A DNA stretch of 64,000 bases from Phytopythium helicoides (GCA_024867545.1 JANFNE010000003.1:1798001-1862000); one strand, 5' to 3'. Counted from the first letter of the stretch, positions 33,130 through 45,700 are shown. Made by a program: numbers and translations. The notes: generated by a model from the sequence alone, not told the origin.

Positions 33130-33172
33130 GATTGGCTATATTTCATGTCCATTTCCACGGAAATAGCCAATC
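33130..33172. repeat. inverted repeat containing CCAAT boxes
   Basis: GATTGGCTATATTTC (33130-33144) pairs with GGAAATAGCCAATC (33159-33172) apart from a two-base bulge. Each arm carries a CCAAT box (ATTGG / CCAAT) facing outward. Confidence 0.65.
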
Positions 33173-33190
33173 AGCGTCGCGGAAAGCGGA

Positions 33191-33239
33191 GTGACCTTCT
33201 GGTAGTCAAATGTACATCATATGACTACCAGAAAGTCAC
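33191..33239. repeat. inverted repeat, 18-bp arms
   Basis: GTGACCTTCTGGTAGTCA (33191-33208) and TGACTACCAGAAAGTCAC (33222-33239) pair with one mismatch around a 13-nt loop. TGACTACC/GGTAGTCA and TGACTTCC/GGAAGTCA are related words, linking this hairpin to the one at 32933. Confidence 0.8.
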
Positions 33240-33598
33240 CCATGTCCATTTGAGCTCATGAGAGCTGGTGCTCAACGTCGGACCTCGTGAGCTGCCCCGC
33301 TGTTGCGCCGGCATCAACCGCCACAACAGAGTGTGATTCCGGAGCTCAATTGCGCTGCATTAGCAATCGAATAAGCTAGTGAGTGCTGCACGAACAGGAG
33401 GAAACGCTCGCTCTTCGCGGTGCTCGTGTCGCCAACACTTTCGCTCACTCGAGGATTCCCAGCCCCCTACGCATTCAGTTTGCCCACCAAAGATGGAACG
33501 AAACGCCAGCCAACTCGATGAAAAAGTCAAAGCAATCTAGGTTTGTATTGATCTCACGCAAAAAATCCTCGTGACCAAAGGCCACGACTACGCGCAGC

Positions 33599-36500
33599 TT
33601 ATCTCTTCTGGTGGTTGATGTAGCGCAGCGAGAGCAGCGAAAGCACCAGGAACAGACCGATGTAGCCGATCACGATCGCAAAGTTCTGGCCGATCTCGTC
33701 GTACTTCATGCCAAAGTACTCCTCCATGTACCCCTTCAGTGTGATGTGGCCGACGTCCACGGGAGCATTCGCCATCGGCTGGCATCCGAGCTGGGAGTTG
33801 ACATTCGTGTACTCCTGCAGCTCCTCGTTCCACGTCGGCATCTCGTCACAGTTCGAGAACACGACAGCCAGAAGAATCTGCAGAGGGAACTTCTGCGGAG
33901 CGATCTTGTACAGCCACGTGTAGCCGCTGGGAATGGCGTACGCCGGCGGGCTGAAACCCATGAAGAGACCGAAGATGGAGACAACGAGCACACCAATGAT
34001 GTTGGCGACTTCCTCACTTGGCAAAGCGTACGAACAAGCCTGACCCAAGTACGTCTGCAGAAGGGTAAGGAGCATCTGACCAAGCCAGAAGATGAAGAAG
34101 GTCTTGGCGCCGGTGAAGCCGACCATAGGGAAGAAGATCGCCACAAACACCAGAGACGAAGCGGCGACGTACGGAATCTCGACCACACTCGAGCCGAGCC
34201 AGTAGTAGAACGCGTTGAACGTCTGTGAGGCACGCTCGCGGTAAAACGAGGCACGTTCAGTCGAAGCAAGCGGTAACACACTCTGGTACGACAACATCGC
34301 ATTGAAGAACGCAGCCATGAACACCATACCGGCACCCGAGTTCAATCCCTGGTACGACGCGTAGTCAGCATCTACGAAGATGATGCCGAAAGAGAAGGGA
34401 GAGAATGATCGAGGATCCAAAGCGAGTCAGGTTGTACGTCGGCGTGCGCCAGTACATACGGAAGAAACGCTGCATCAAGAACTTCAGCTGCGTCGACGAG
34501 TTCGCAGCACGCTTGTCACTGAACACGATCTCAGCATACTTGCTCGACGGAATAGCCACACCATCCTCAGCCAACGTATCCTCAAGAAGCTGGTGGTACG
34601 GACTCTCGTTGAACTTGGCCACAAAGTCCGTCGCATCACCAGCCGAGTTGCCGACACCAGCACCGATGCACTCCAACATCCACGTCGCAGGGTTGTAGTG
34701 CTCCGGAAGTTGAGCCACACCAGGGGATCGCCTCGAAGTAATCGATCATGTTGCGACAGTCCTTGCCCAGATCGCCGAAGAACACCGTCTGACCACCACG
34801 CTTCAACAACAACAAACTGTCGAACAGGAAAAACACATCCGCCGAAGGCTGGTGAATAGTACACACAATCGTGCGACCAGAATCAGCCACCTTGCGAACA
34901 CCGTCCATGATCAACTTGGCAGATCGAGCATCCAGTCCACTCGTCGGCTCGTCCAGGAAAATCACACTCGGCTGAGCTGCCAGCTCCACACCGATCGTCA
35001 GACGCTTCATCTGTTCGACGGAGCTGCCGCGGATGATCTGGTCGGCGATGTCACGAAGACCCAACAGATCCAAACACTCCTCGACCGAGTCGTACTTCTT
35101 GCTGTCCGGGATAGAGCTGTCCTGACGAAGGAACGAGCTGAACGTCAGCGCCTCACGGATCGTCGCAGCCTCCGAGTGGATGTCCATCTGTTCACAGTAA
35201 CCCGTGCATCGGCGGATCGACAGATCGGTCGCGGGGTATCCGTTGAGCAGGATCTTGCCGGTGATCTTGCCGCCAGTCTTGCGACCAGCGATCACATCCA
35301 TGAGCGTCGTCTTACCGGCACCCGACGATCCCATGAGAGCCGTCATGGATCCTGGCTTGGCGAAACCACTGATACCCTTGAGCAAGTCGAGCGTGTTCTT
35401 CGGGTCCTTCGGGTCCGGCACCGAGTACCACAGATCCTGGAAGGCGACAGTGACTGGCACGAAGTTGCGTTCCTGAGACTCAACGATCACAACATGGTCG
35501 GCATCGACACTGAGAGAGTTCTGAGCACCGTTCTTGGGAGTTTCGGCGAGCTTGTACATCTCGGAAGCATCCTCGATGACCTTCTCGGAGACATCGACGT
35601 TCTCGGGACTCTCATAGCGGTTGTACTCGAGCATGGCGAACGTGAGGAAGACAAAGAAACAGTAGATGCAGAACGAGGTAGATGATGCCGTAGACGATCC
35701 AAGTCTTCTCAGTCTCGATGCCGAACAGTCCGAGGTAGTACTCTCCCATCTTGAGACCGTACTTGGTGCAGTAGTCGACACCCTTGTAGACACAAACATC
35801 CATCTCGCTAGCGCGGTACTGGTTAACGGAGAGTGCACGCAGCGACCACGCAAGTGGGCTGATCCAGTGAGCCCAGATGAGGTAGTCTGGGATCGAGTCC
35901 TTCGTGACGATGAAACCAGCGAAAATGACAAAAATGAGCACTGAGATCATACTCAACGGGGTTGCAACACTGGTGTTCGGGCAAGAAGCAGTGATGAACA
36001 TGAACCACATGCCCATCGCCAGATTCGTGATGTACAAAACAACCAAGAAGATCAAGAAGTTGCCAACATTCGAAGCAAATCCGCACACCCAGTAGATCAG
36101 CGAACCGAAGATGACAGTCTCACCCAGAGCCATTGGAACTGACTGATCGAGTTCGCCAACACATACGACGCTGTTCGGAAGAAGTTGGCACCGCGCTGCT
36201 TGTAGAACACTTCGCGCTCCGCCATGTAAGTCGGCACTTGCGAGGCTTGTCCCATTGAAAGGAACATGACAGAAGCGAAAATTACACCCATCACCACCGA
36301 GATTTGCGTCGGGTCGAACTGGTAAAAGGTCGAGCAGTAGAGCAGACCCATGATCACGATCATCAGCGTACGTCCAAAAATGAAGGGCTTGTTGCGGTAC
36401 AGAACCATGAGCTGACGACGGAACAAAGTCATCGTGCTCGGCCAGAACGGCTGGTGGAAGGCAGGCGTCTTCTCCATGTGCTCATTCACATTACGAAGAA

Positions 36501-37722
36501 GCTCCGGGCTGTGAGGCGTATCAAGTGCATTCAACATCTCCGAGAAAATCACAGACTCTCGGAAATGCTCAGCATACTCGCTCGGAAGACGAGGATGGTG
36601 ACGTCCAGGAACTGAAAGCTGCACCTGGTAACGGTACTGCTCCTTCGTGCCCAAGTCCAACAGGTAATCCGCCAAGTCACGACCACCCGGACGACGGAAA
36701 CCCAAACTCTCGAAGTAGCTCTCCACAGTATTCACAGGACCGTGGTACATCAGCTCACCCTCGTTCAAGATCATCACATCGTCGAACAGAGCCAGCACCT
36801 CCGGAGCCGGCTGCAACAAAGCAATAACAATCGTCTTCCGAAGCTTCTGAGCGATACCACGCTGCGTACTGATGATGTCGAACGTCGCCGCACTGTCAAG
36901 ACCAGTACTGATCTCGTCCATGAGCGTCATGTACTTCATGCCGAACTCCATCTCACCAGTGGTGACACGCTTGCGTTCACCACCAGAGATACCGCGAATC
37001 ATCGCATCACCAACAATGGTGTTTTGGCAAATCTCAAGACCAAGCTGACGGATGATGAGGTCGGGGTAGTTCTCGAACATAGCCTTGGCAGCCGCGAGAG
37101 CACGCGCGTTGTCCTCGGGAGTGCCATTGGTCAACAACTCCTCACCACGACGAGAAAACTCGCCACCAGTAAACCTGTGAGCGAACTCCAAAGTCTCCTT
37201 CACTGTAAGGGTTGGGAAGTGCTTGTCGCGCTGGTTCACGTATGCCACGAACTGAGGCAACAACTTCACAATGTCCTTGCGAGGCACATTGTTGTACGTC
37301 ACATCACCCTCCATCGTGATATTCTTCGTCATCGGAAACCGACCGCTCAACACCTTCATCAAGGCAGACTTTCCCGAACCAGGCTGACCCAGAAGCAGTG
37401 TCAGCGTGCCGGGACGGAACGTGCCGCTCACATTCTTGAGGATCTCCTTGTGGACGACGCGTTTCTTGGGACCGGCAAGTGCCTTCTTGACGGTGTTGAG
37501 AAGTGTCGGGAGCTCGAACTTGGATCCATCGGCCTCGGCGACGACGATGTCAGCTGTGAGCGATAGGTTTCTGAACCGGACGTCCATTTGTGGCATGGCT
37601 CGTCCTAGAGCAGCTTCGATCTTGTTGGCGACGTGTTGGTGGAGAGCGTCGGGTCCATGGGCCATGAGACCATCAGCGGAGCCGTAGTTGAACTCCTTCT
37701 GGTTCTCGGTCTCGACCTCCAT
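33599..37722 (-). CDS. PDR-type ABCG transporter, unit C; four frameshifts
   Basis: About 1373 aa; start MEVETENQKEFNYGSADGLM at 37722. It has the same NBD1 and NBD2 motifs as B (GQPGSGKSALMK, GISGGERKRV, GSSGAGKTTLMD, SVEQMKRLTIG). TMD1 has FASNVGNFLIFLVVLYITN; TMD2 begins GIIFVDADYASYQGLNSGAG and ends LSLRYINHQKR. Breaks: one base missing in the A run 36137-36138 (TMD1), one extra near 35670-35680 (end of TMD1), one extra in the G run 34723-34726 (after NBD2), and one extra at about 34388 (start of TMD2). Removing these gives a length divisible by three with all motifs aligned to D. Upstream Inr at 37826-37843. Confidence 0.9.
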
Positions 37723-38454
37723 GGCTGAAGCAGGAAAGTAAAGTCTTGCGTCGATCTGGAGACTCGAGGGGCGTCAAGAGCTTGGCGGAGCTGGAGCAGG
37801 TCCTTGAGAGGTGTTGCTCCCTGCCGGGAAGTTCTCGAATGAGACCGAGGCGACTTGGCGCCGTCGAGTCGGAGCTGAGGCTGACGTCCGCGGTGCGTAA
37901 GCACCACGGAACGTATGTCTGTTGCCAACGCATGAGCTCACAACCGCCTGACTGGAGAAAAGTATGCAGACGACCTGCTGGAGACCGCAGCAGGCTGATA
38001 GGCCGGATGCTTATGCCACCGTCTGCCAGCCCCGCACCAGTTGATGCGAGGCATCATTCATGTCGCTCAGTTGCAGGCGCAGATTGCGCTCCGCGGGTGT
38101 TTATGTCTGGCTTAATTCAGTACAAACGTCAGTGTTTGACACCTTACCGCACCTTACCGCACTGATTCAGCTGATGAAATGCCGTCTTGATGATGGCAAG
38201 TGCTGATGCCCGCTTCAGAAGCTGTTGATGCCCCGCGCACAATCGCTCGGAATCAAATTGTGGGAGCGGTGCTTTACAGCGTGTGGTTGCAGCATGACGA
38301 GACCACGTTGAAGGCAAAAAAAAGATCGTTGGCGTGTATTTCATAGAGCACAAGCATGGGAGTGCACCTACGGACGAAACATGCAGCCAAGTACAAGTCT
38401 ACACAGCGTTCGACACGCTGGTGGTGGACGCGGCCTCTTCAATAAGAGAGCCGT
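37723..38454. other. spacer D-C (0.73 kb)
   Basis: 3' end of unit D and promoter of unit C. A short direct repeat CACCTTACCG lies at about 38140-38160. No gene is seen. Confidence 0.5.
37826..37843 (-). promoter_or_regulatory. oomycete Inr+FPR core promoter of PDR unit C
   Basis: The minus strand reads CTCATTCGAGAACTTCCC, 104-121 nt before the ATG at 37722. Confidence 0.65.
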
Positions 38455-41400
38455 CTATCTCTTCTGGTGGTTGATGTAGCGCAGCGCAACCAGCGAAAGC
38501 ACCAGGAACAGACCGATGTAGCCGATCACGATCCCGAAGTTCTTGGTGATGTCGTCGTACTTCATGCCAAAGTACTCCTCCATGTACTCCTTGACCGTGA
38601 TGTGCCCGACGTCCACGGGAGAGTTGCGCATCGGCTGGCAACCAAGCTGAGAGCCGACATTCGTGTACTCCTGCAGCTCCTCGTTCCACGTCGGCAGCTC
38701 ATCACAGTTCGAGAATACGACAGCCAGAAGAATCTGCAGAGGGAACTTCTGCGGAGCGATCTTGTACAGCCACGTGTAGCCGCTGGGAATGGCGTACGCC
38801 GGCGGGCTGAAACCCATGAAGAGACCGAAGATGGAGACAACGAGCACACCAATGATGTTGGCGACTTCTTCACTCGGCAAAGCGTATGAGAATGCCTGAC
38901 CCATGTAGGTTTGAAGCAGTGTGAGAAGCACTTGACCAAGCCAGAAGATGAAGAAGGTCTTGGCACCGGTAAAACCGACCATCGGGAAGAAGATCGCCAC
39001 AAACACCATCGAGGACAAAGCGACGTACGGAATCTCGACCACACTCGAGCCGAGCCAGTAGTAGAAAGCGTTGAACGTCTGCGCAGCACGTTCACGGTAG
39101 TACGAAGCACGCTCAGTCGAAGCAAGCGGCAACACGCTTTGGTACGACAACATCGCATTGAAGAACGCAGCCATGAACACCATACCGGCACCCGAGTTCA
39201 GACCTGAGTACGAATCGTAGTCAGCGTCCACGAAGATGATGCCGAACAGGAGAGACAAAATAAGAGATGACGCGAAGCGAGTCAGGTTGTACGTCGGCGT
39301 GCGCCAGTACATGCGGAAGAAACGCTGCATCAAGAACTTCAGCTGTGTCTTCGAATCAGCAGCACGCTTGTCACTGAACACGATCTCAGCATACTTGCTC
39401 GACGGAATAGCCACACCATCCTCAGCCAACGTATCCTCAAGTAGCTGATGGTACGGACTCTCGTTGAACTTGGCCACAAAGTCCGTCGCATCACCAGCCG
39501 TGTTGCCGACACCAGCACCAATGCACTCCAACATCCACGTCGCAGGGTTGTAGTGCTCCGGAAGTGGAGCCACACCAGGAATCGCCTCGAAGTAGTCGAT
39601 CAAGTTACGGCAGTCCTTGCCCAGATCGCCGAAGAACACCGTCTGACCACCACGCTTCAACAACAACAAACTGTCGAACAGGAAAAACACATCCGCCGAA
39701 GGCTGGTGAATAGTACACACAATCGTGCGACCAGAATCAGCCACCTTGCGAACACCATCCATGATCAACTTGGCAGATCGAGCATCCAGTCCACTCGTCG
39801 GCTCGTCCAGGAAAATCACACTCGGCTGAGCTGCCAGCTCCACACCGATCGTCAGACGCTTCATCTGTTCGACGGAGCTACCGCGGATGATCTGGTCGGC
39901 GATGTCACGCAGACCCAACAGATCCAGACATTCCTCGACCGAGTCGTACTTCTTGCTGTCCGGGATAGAGCTGTCCTGACGAAGGAACGAGCTGAACGTC
40001 AGCGCCTCACGGATCGTCGCAGCCTCCGAGTGGATGTCCATCTGTTCACAGTAACCCGTGCATCGACGGATCGACAGATCGGTCGCGGGGTATCCGTTGA
40101 GCAGGATCTTGCCGGTGATCTTGCCGCCAGTCTTGCGACCAGCGATCACATCCATGAGCGTCGTCTTACCGGCACCCGACGATCCCATGAGAGCCGTCAT
40201 GGATCCTGGCTTGGCGAAACCACTGATACCCTTGAGCAAGTCGAGCGTGTTCTTCGGGTCCTTCGGGTCCGGCACTGAGTACCACAGATCCTGGAAGGCG
40301 ACAGTGACTGGCACGAAGTTGCGTTCCTGAGACTCGACAATCACAACATGGTCGGCATCGACACTGAGGGAGTTTGGAGCACCGTTCTTGGGAGTCTCGG
40401 CGAGCTTGTACATCTCGGAAGCATCCTCGATGACCTTCTCGGAGACATCGACGTTCTCGGGACTCTCATAGCGGTTGTACTCGAGCATGGCGAACGTGAG
40501 GAAGATGAAGAAGAAGTAGATGCAAATGACGTAGATGATGCCGTAGACGATCCAAGTCTTCTCAGTCTCGAAGTTGAAAAGTCCGAGGTAGTACTCTCCC
40601 ATCTTGAGACCGTACTTGGTGCAGTAGTCGACACCATCGTAGACGCAAACGTCCATGTCATCCGCGCGGTACTGGTTGATAGCAACTCCACGTAGTGACC
40701 ACGCAAGTGGGCTGATCCAGTGAGCCCAGATGAGGTAGTCTGGGATCGAGTCCTTCGTGACGATGAAGCCAGCGAAAATGACGAAGACGAGCACAGACAC
40801 CATACTTAACGGCGATGCAACACTGGTGTTCGGGCAGGCAGCAGTGATGAACATAAACCACATGCCCATCGCCAGATTCGTGATGTAAAGAATCACCTCG
40901 AAGATCAAAAAGTTTTCGACATGCGATGAGAATCCGCACACCCAGTAGATCAGCGAGCCGAAGATGATGGTTTCACCCAGCGCCATTGGGAATTGACTGA
41001 TCGAGGTCGCCAAGACATACGATGCTGTTCGGAAAAAGTTGGCACCACGTTGCTTGTAGAACACTTCGCGCTCCGCCATATAAGTTGGCACTTGCGATGC
41101 TTGACCCATGGAGATGAACATAACGGAGGCAAACATGACACCCAATACCACCGAAACTTGCGTCGGGTCGAACTGATAGAATGTTGTGCAGTAGAGCAGA
41201 CCCATGATCACAATCATGAGGAGTCGACCAAACACAAAGGGCTTGTTGCGGTACGTGACAGTAATCTGGCGCTGAAACAGAGTCATCGTGCTCGGCCAAA
41301 ACGACTGGTGAAACTTCGGCATCTTGGCCATGTGCTCATCCACATTCCGAAGCATCTCCGGACTGTGAGGCGTATCAAGTGCATTCAACATCTCCGAGAA

Positions 41401-42588
41401 AATCACAGACTCTCGGAAATGCTCAGCATACTCGCTCGGAAGACGAGGATGGTGACGACCAGGAACTGAATGCTGCACCTGGTAACGGTACTGCTCCTTC
41501 GTACCGAGATCCAACAGGTAATCCGCCAAATCACGACCACCCGGACGACGGAAACCCAACGTCTCGAAGTAACTCTCCACAGTATTCACAGGACCGTGGT
41601 ACATCAGCTCACCCTCGTTCAAGATCATCACATCGTCGAACAGAGCCAGCACCTCCGGAGCCGGCTGCAACAAAGCGATCACAATCGTCTTCCGAAGCTT
41701 CTGAGCGATACCACGCTGCGTACTGATGATGTCGAACGTCGCCGCACTGTCGAGACCAGTACTGATCTCGTCCATGAGCGTCATGTACTTCATGCCGAAC
41801 TCCATCTCACCAGTGGTGACACGCTTGCGCTCGCCACCAGAGATACCACGAGTCATCGTATCTCCAACAATGGTGTTTTGGCAAATCGCGAGACCAAGCT
41901 GACGGATGATGAGGTCAGGGTAGTTCTCGAACATGGCCTTGGCAGCCGCGAGAGCACGTGCATTGTCCTCAGGAGTGCCATTGGTCAGCAACTCCTCACC
42001 ACGACGAGAAAACTCGCCACCAGTGAACCTGTGAGCGAATTCCAAAGTCTCCTTCACTGTAAGGGTTGGGAAATGTTTGTCGCGCTGATTCACGTATGCC
42101 ACGAACTGAGGCAACAACTTCACAATGTCCTTCCGAGGCACGTTGTTGTACGTCACATTACCCTCCATCGTGATGTTCTTCGTCATTGGGAACCGACCGC
42201 TCAACACCTTCATCAAGGCAGACTTTCCCGAACCAGGCTGACCCAGAAGCAGGGTCAGCGTACCGGGACGGAACGTGCCGCTCACATTCTTGAGGATCTC
42301 CTTGTGGACGATGCGTTTCTTGGGACCGGCGAACGCCTTCTTGACGGTGTTGAGTAGGGTCGGAAGCTCGAACTTGGATCCGTCAGCCTCGGCGACGACG
42401 ATGTCGGCTGTGAGCGATAGGTTTCTGAATCGGACGTCCATTTGTGGCATGGCTCTTCCAAGAGCAGCCTCGATCTTGTTGGCGACGTGTTGGTGGAGAG
42501 CGTCGGGTCCGTGGGCCATGAGACCGTCGGCTGAGCCATAGTTGAACTCTTTTTCCACCTCAGCAGCCTTGGCTTCGACGAAACCCAT
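38455..42588 (-). CDS. PDR-type ABCG transporter, unit D (uninterrupted)
   Basis: The only intact unit: 1377 aa from the ATG at 42588 (MGFVEAKAAEVEKEF). NBD1: Walker A GQPGSGKSALMK at about residues 116-127, signature GISGGERKRV near 245, MDEISTGLDSAATF near 270. TMD1: roughly residues 420-680, with YCTTFYQFDPTQVSVV and NLAMGMWFMFITAACPN. NBD2: GSSGAGKTTLMDVIAG near 800, Q-loop TGYCEQMDIHSE, C-loop SVEQMKRLTIGVEL, FLDEPTSGLDARSA. TMD2: YYWLGSSVVEIPYVAL, FMGFSPPAYAIPSGY, end LVALRYINHQKR. NBD1 keeps the Walker A lysine, as in plant PDRs and unlike fungal Pdr5. NBD2's C-loop is degenerate (SVEQ for LSGGQ). It serves as the reference for the broken units. Core promoter at 42695-42712. Confidence 0.96.
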   Translation of the reverse strand: MGFVEAKAAEVEKEFNYGSADGLMAHGPDALHQHVANKIEAALGRAMPQMDVRFRNLSLTADIVVAEADGSKFELPTLLNTVKKAFAGPKKRIVHKEILKNVSGTFRPGTLTLLLGQPGSGKSALMKVLSGRFPMTKNITMEGNVTYNNVPRKDIVKLLPQFVAYVNQRDKHFPTLTVKETLEFAHRFTGGEFSRRGEELLTNGTPEDNARALAAAKAMFENYPDLIIRQLGLAICQNTIVGDTMTRGISGGERKRVTTGEMEFGMKYMTLMDEISTGLDSAATFDIISTQRGIAQKLRKTIVIALLQPAPEVLALFDDVMILNEGELMYHGPVNTVESYFETLGFRRPGGRDLADYLLDLGTKEQYRYQVQHSVPGRHHPRLPSEYAEHFRESVIFSEMLNALDTPHSPEMLRNVDEHMAKMPKFHQSFWPSTMTLFQRQITVTYRNKPFVFGRLLMIVIMGLLYCTTFYQFDPTQVSVVLGVMFASVMFISMGQASQVPTYMAEREVFYKQRGANFFRTASYVLATSISQFPMALGETIIFGSLIYWVCGFSSHVENFLIFEVILYITNLAMGMWFMFITAACPNTSVASPLSMVSVLVFVIFAGFIVTKDSIPDYLIWAHWISPLAWSLRGVAINQYRADDMDVCVYDGVDYCTKYGLKMGEYYLGLFNFETEKTWIVYGIIYVICIYFFFIFLTFAMLEYNRYESPENVDVSEKVIEDASEMYKLAETPKNGAPNSLSVDADHVVIVESQERNFVPVTVAFQDLWYSVPDPKDPKNTLDLLKGISGFAKPGSMTALMGSSGAGKTTLMDVIAGRKTGGKITGKILLNGYPATDLSIRRCTGYCEQMDIHSEAATIREALTFSSFLRQDSSIPDSKKYDSVEECLDLLGLRDIADQIIRGSSVEQMKRLTIGVELAAQPSVIFLDEPTSGLDARSAKLIMDGVRKVADSGRTIVCTIHQPSADVFFLFDSLLLLKRGGQTVFFGDLGKDCRNLIDYFEAIPGVAPLPEHYNPATWMLECIGAGVGNTAGDATDFVAKFNESPYHQLLEDTLAEDGVAIPSSKYAEIVFSDKRAADSKTQLKFLMQRFFRMYWRTPTYNLTRFASSLILSLLFGIIFVDADYDSYSGLNSGAGMVFMAAFFNAMLSYQSVLPLASTERASYYRERAAQTFNAFYYWLGSSVVEIPYVALSSMVFVAIFFPMVGFTGAKTFFIFWLGQVLLTLLQTYMGQAFSYALPSEEVANIIGVLVVSIFGLFMGFSPPAYAIPSGYTWLYKIAPQKFPLQILLAVVFSNCDELPTWNEELQEYTNVGSQLGCQPMRNSPVDVGHITVKEYMEEYFGMKYDDITKNFGIVIGYIGLFLVLSLVALRYINHQKR

Positions 42589-42694
42589 GGTTACCGGGAC
42601 TGGATGCTGCACTGGTTGTCAGGAACGAAACTGAAGTGCCACCCGCTAAGACAACTCCAAGCTCTCGTGAAAAGAGGTGGTTTGCTGTCAAGCT

Positions 42695-42712
42695 GGCAAA
42701 TTGCAGAGTGAG
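42695..42712 (-). promoter_or_regulatory. oomycete Inr+FPR core promoter of PDR unit D
   Basis: The minus strand reads CTCACTCTGCAATTTGCC, an almost ideal Inr (TCACTCT) plus CAATTT FPR, 107-124 nt before the ATG at 42588. Confidence 0.8.
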
Positions 42713-45700
42713 AAAGCGAGGTTTCGGCGAGGAGACAATTGTCAAAGCGGATTCAGCTTTTCTGCGACGTTTATGATGCCACAGCATACGCTGGGAGAGC
42801 GCAATGCATACAAAGCAACTTGGAAACACCGCATTGCTGCTTTAACGCGTTGCCTTCTGCTTGAACAGACGCAAGATTTACTTGGCGCAGACCATCAGGG
42901 GCCATAAACACTTCAACGTGGAAGCTGCCTCAGTTTATAAGTAAAAAAGTACATTTACGCACCAAAACTACCTCTCACTGATATAAGAGAGATTTTGTCT
43001 CCATCCGGATCTGATTATGGCAGTCGATTGCGGCCGAGCTGCTTGTCACGATCAATGTTTGTGACGCTCTCCATCAACACACCTGCTCAAGATGCTTGAG
43101 ACAGCGAGTAAGCACGCGTGCGGCTCGTTGCATTGCGGGTGTATGGGCTGGCATGAAAGAAACGGCAGTGTGAGGGTAAGCTGTATGAGAAGCATTCTTA
43201 GGTGGCTTGCGTGGAGTGGTCAAGGCGTTGGGCTTATGCAGCCAAAGGAGTATCATTGCAGCACGAAGAAATATTGCTGGATACCACTAGCTCCCGTTTG
43301 TATCATACTTAGAGTAGTTTGAATCAACAATTTTGCGCCTCGACTTTCTATGAGGTGAGCCACAGATACCAAGTTTAGAGAAAGATAGTAATATGCTTTA
43401 TCATGAGATCGCATTTACGCAGGGGCGAGAAACAAGGAGTGCTCAGCGAGTTCTAGTTCCTTCTCGGCAACCTAGTGTTCATGGCATACCTCCAACTCTG
43501 GTTAGTTGTCTCGGTGTGTCAGCCGTGACGTGAGTGAGCAGACTCTGCAACTAAGATTCGAAACAGATTGTCATGGTCGGTCAATAGCCTATCATTAGAG
43601 AAGAATCGTCCTGGTCAGCACATCGCCCAAATGTGAAAAGAGGAACATGGATGCATGTGTAGCATGTAATGTCGGCTCTGCGAGACGGGCTTGAGTACTT
43701 CGCGCGATCACCAGAGCTGAGTCCGCTGCATTTTGTCCATTATCAACACTGCGTGGACGCAATTCGTAGCTGACAACAGACCTACAACCAAGCAGCCATT
43801 GTCACCAGGATGCTCACGCACAGCTTCTTAGGTCAGCTCAAAAATGAACGCAGGGTATGAGATGCACTAGTTTCCGGGAACTTGGATATTGTCAGCAACG
43901 TGCTGCTACGTAGTCGCCGTACAAGCACCAGCGCTGCTCATCACGACGGCAGCTACGACCATCTTCTCGAAAGTAGTTGCAAGGCCAGAGGCATGCATAG
44001 TTCGCCCGCACCATCGAGTACACGACGCGGATGATCTTCTGGCATCTGATGACTTCTTACACGCAAAAGAAGACGCCGAAATCAAGCACAGCTCATGAAA
44101 AACTGGGCGACTACCATTCAGAAGAAGAACTACGACATCCAGAAGAGTTACTTCACAGCAGTAAATGATTCAGCAAGTACAATAAGCACGTGTACAACGC
44201 CGATGCTGTTGGTACCGGACAGAACACTGCTTCCCACCGCCGATTTTCCGCTTGCGCCGCTGGAAATGTTCACGACGGCGAGTGTACTTTCACGGAGTTG
44301 AGTTCACTCTCGTCGCCAGACGCACTAAATTGTAACTGTCAGCGCTTGGTCTCACCGATTTATTTTTTTTTTTTATGATACTTACACAAGGCGGTGCATC
44401 GCAGCTTATTACACCAAACACCTAACGTCACTGTCCCGCTTCGTCAAAGTGAGTTCTAGAGTCACAAGATACACACATCACCAAACGTATGGCTCTAGTG
44501 GACGAATTGCCACGAGCTTGATGGTACCGAGGCTGGTCTCGTGTTTGCCGAGCTTGCGCTGCCAAAAACCAAGAAACATTTGCCAAGCAACATGCGCTCC
44601 TCTTCAGATCAAACAATCCCACCGATACATAACTCGGTCGCCGACTGAGTGTGCTTGCAGACCCTCTTGTTTAAGTAATCGCGTCAGAGCTCGCCGCGAC
44701 TGGGCTTGACTCGCGTGCACCACTGCTCATCGTCAAGCTCGTGCAACTATCTCAAGGCACCTACAGTCAAACATCTTGCACCACTTGACAGGCTCACATT
44801 CATTTGCTGATCAAGCTCCGCTCTACCAAACAATAAAGACTCACCAGGACAACGGGTGAAAATTGTATGCCTAATGAGCCCTCCCATGCGCTCGACATGT
44901 TTGAGTGGTCAATGACTTTATCAAGCTGCGTTGTCACTGTTCGATTTGTCGTTTGCACCAGCGGTTCCACGCAGGGCAAGCGAGCGAACTCACCATGACA
45001 CGAATCCACGCAAGTATAAAAAATCGATCAGAAACCCTAAAAATGACAGACATTCAAAGCTGTTGTTGCTGCTATTCACACTGACGCATTGTTCAAAGAC
45101 CACGGAGGAATAGCCTCGCTTTCGGTGCCTGTGACGAATCCCTCGACGACATTGGCCGCCGGTCACGTTTGGCTGTACGGCATCCAGCTAAGCATCACCA
45201 CAAAAAGAGTATCGACGACACGAGCAGCGAAATGACTGCTGGAGCCAGCCTGGCTCGCTGGTGTGCTATCCGGTGTCGAATACGTGTAGCCGTCGACTGG
45301 GATGAAAAAAAAAAAGTCACCATGTAGTTGGAAAAGTGGTATTGGTGCTCTTCCGGTCTCTCATCTGGTCGGCGGGTCTTCCCGTACTTGAACAATTTTT
45401 CGCCCACCTTCAGGGCAATCGCATTCGTCTGTGCACCAGGCAACATGCTGAGGTAAATAAACCCCAGACGTGCGTTCATAATCGGTAGCGCGCGAGCGAG
45501 TCCGAGCAAGGTCAACTACTTCTCGGGCTTCTTGTCGACGGTCAACGTCGCGATCTTGGAGTATGGAGCAAACTCCGCAAGGAAGCATCCGCGGTTACAA
45601 TCCAACGCCGACCTTGAAATGCTCTTTGCCGGAAGCCGTAACGATCTCCTGCAAGCATACGTATTGGAGCTTTCCCGAGGAGGCGTTGCGGTGCGCTGAC

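Larger units (their letters stand above)
29640..33598. other. 4-kb spacer between PDR units C and B
   Basis: No intact gene. Many short frames on both strands lack recognisable domains. About 31.0-31.3 kb repeats AGCGAAAACCAAGC-like words, and 31.8-32.8 kb has scattered frames that might be decayed mobile-element text (for example LEIRGDNKPAL), which I cannot place in a family. From about 32870 to 33240 it becomes very AT-rich and holds several inverted repeats. Confidence 0.45.
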
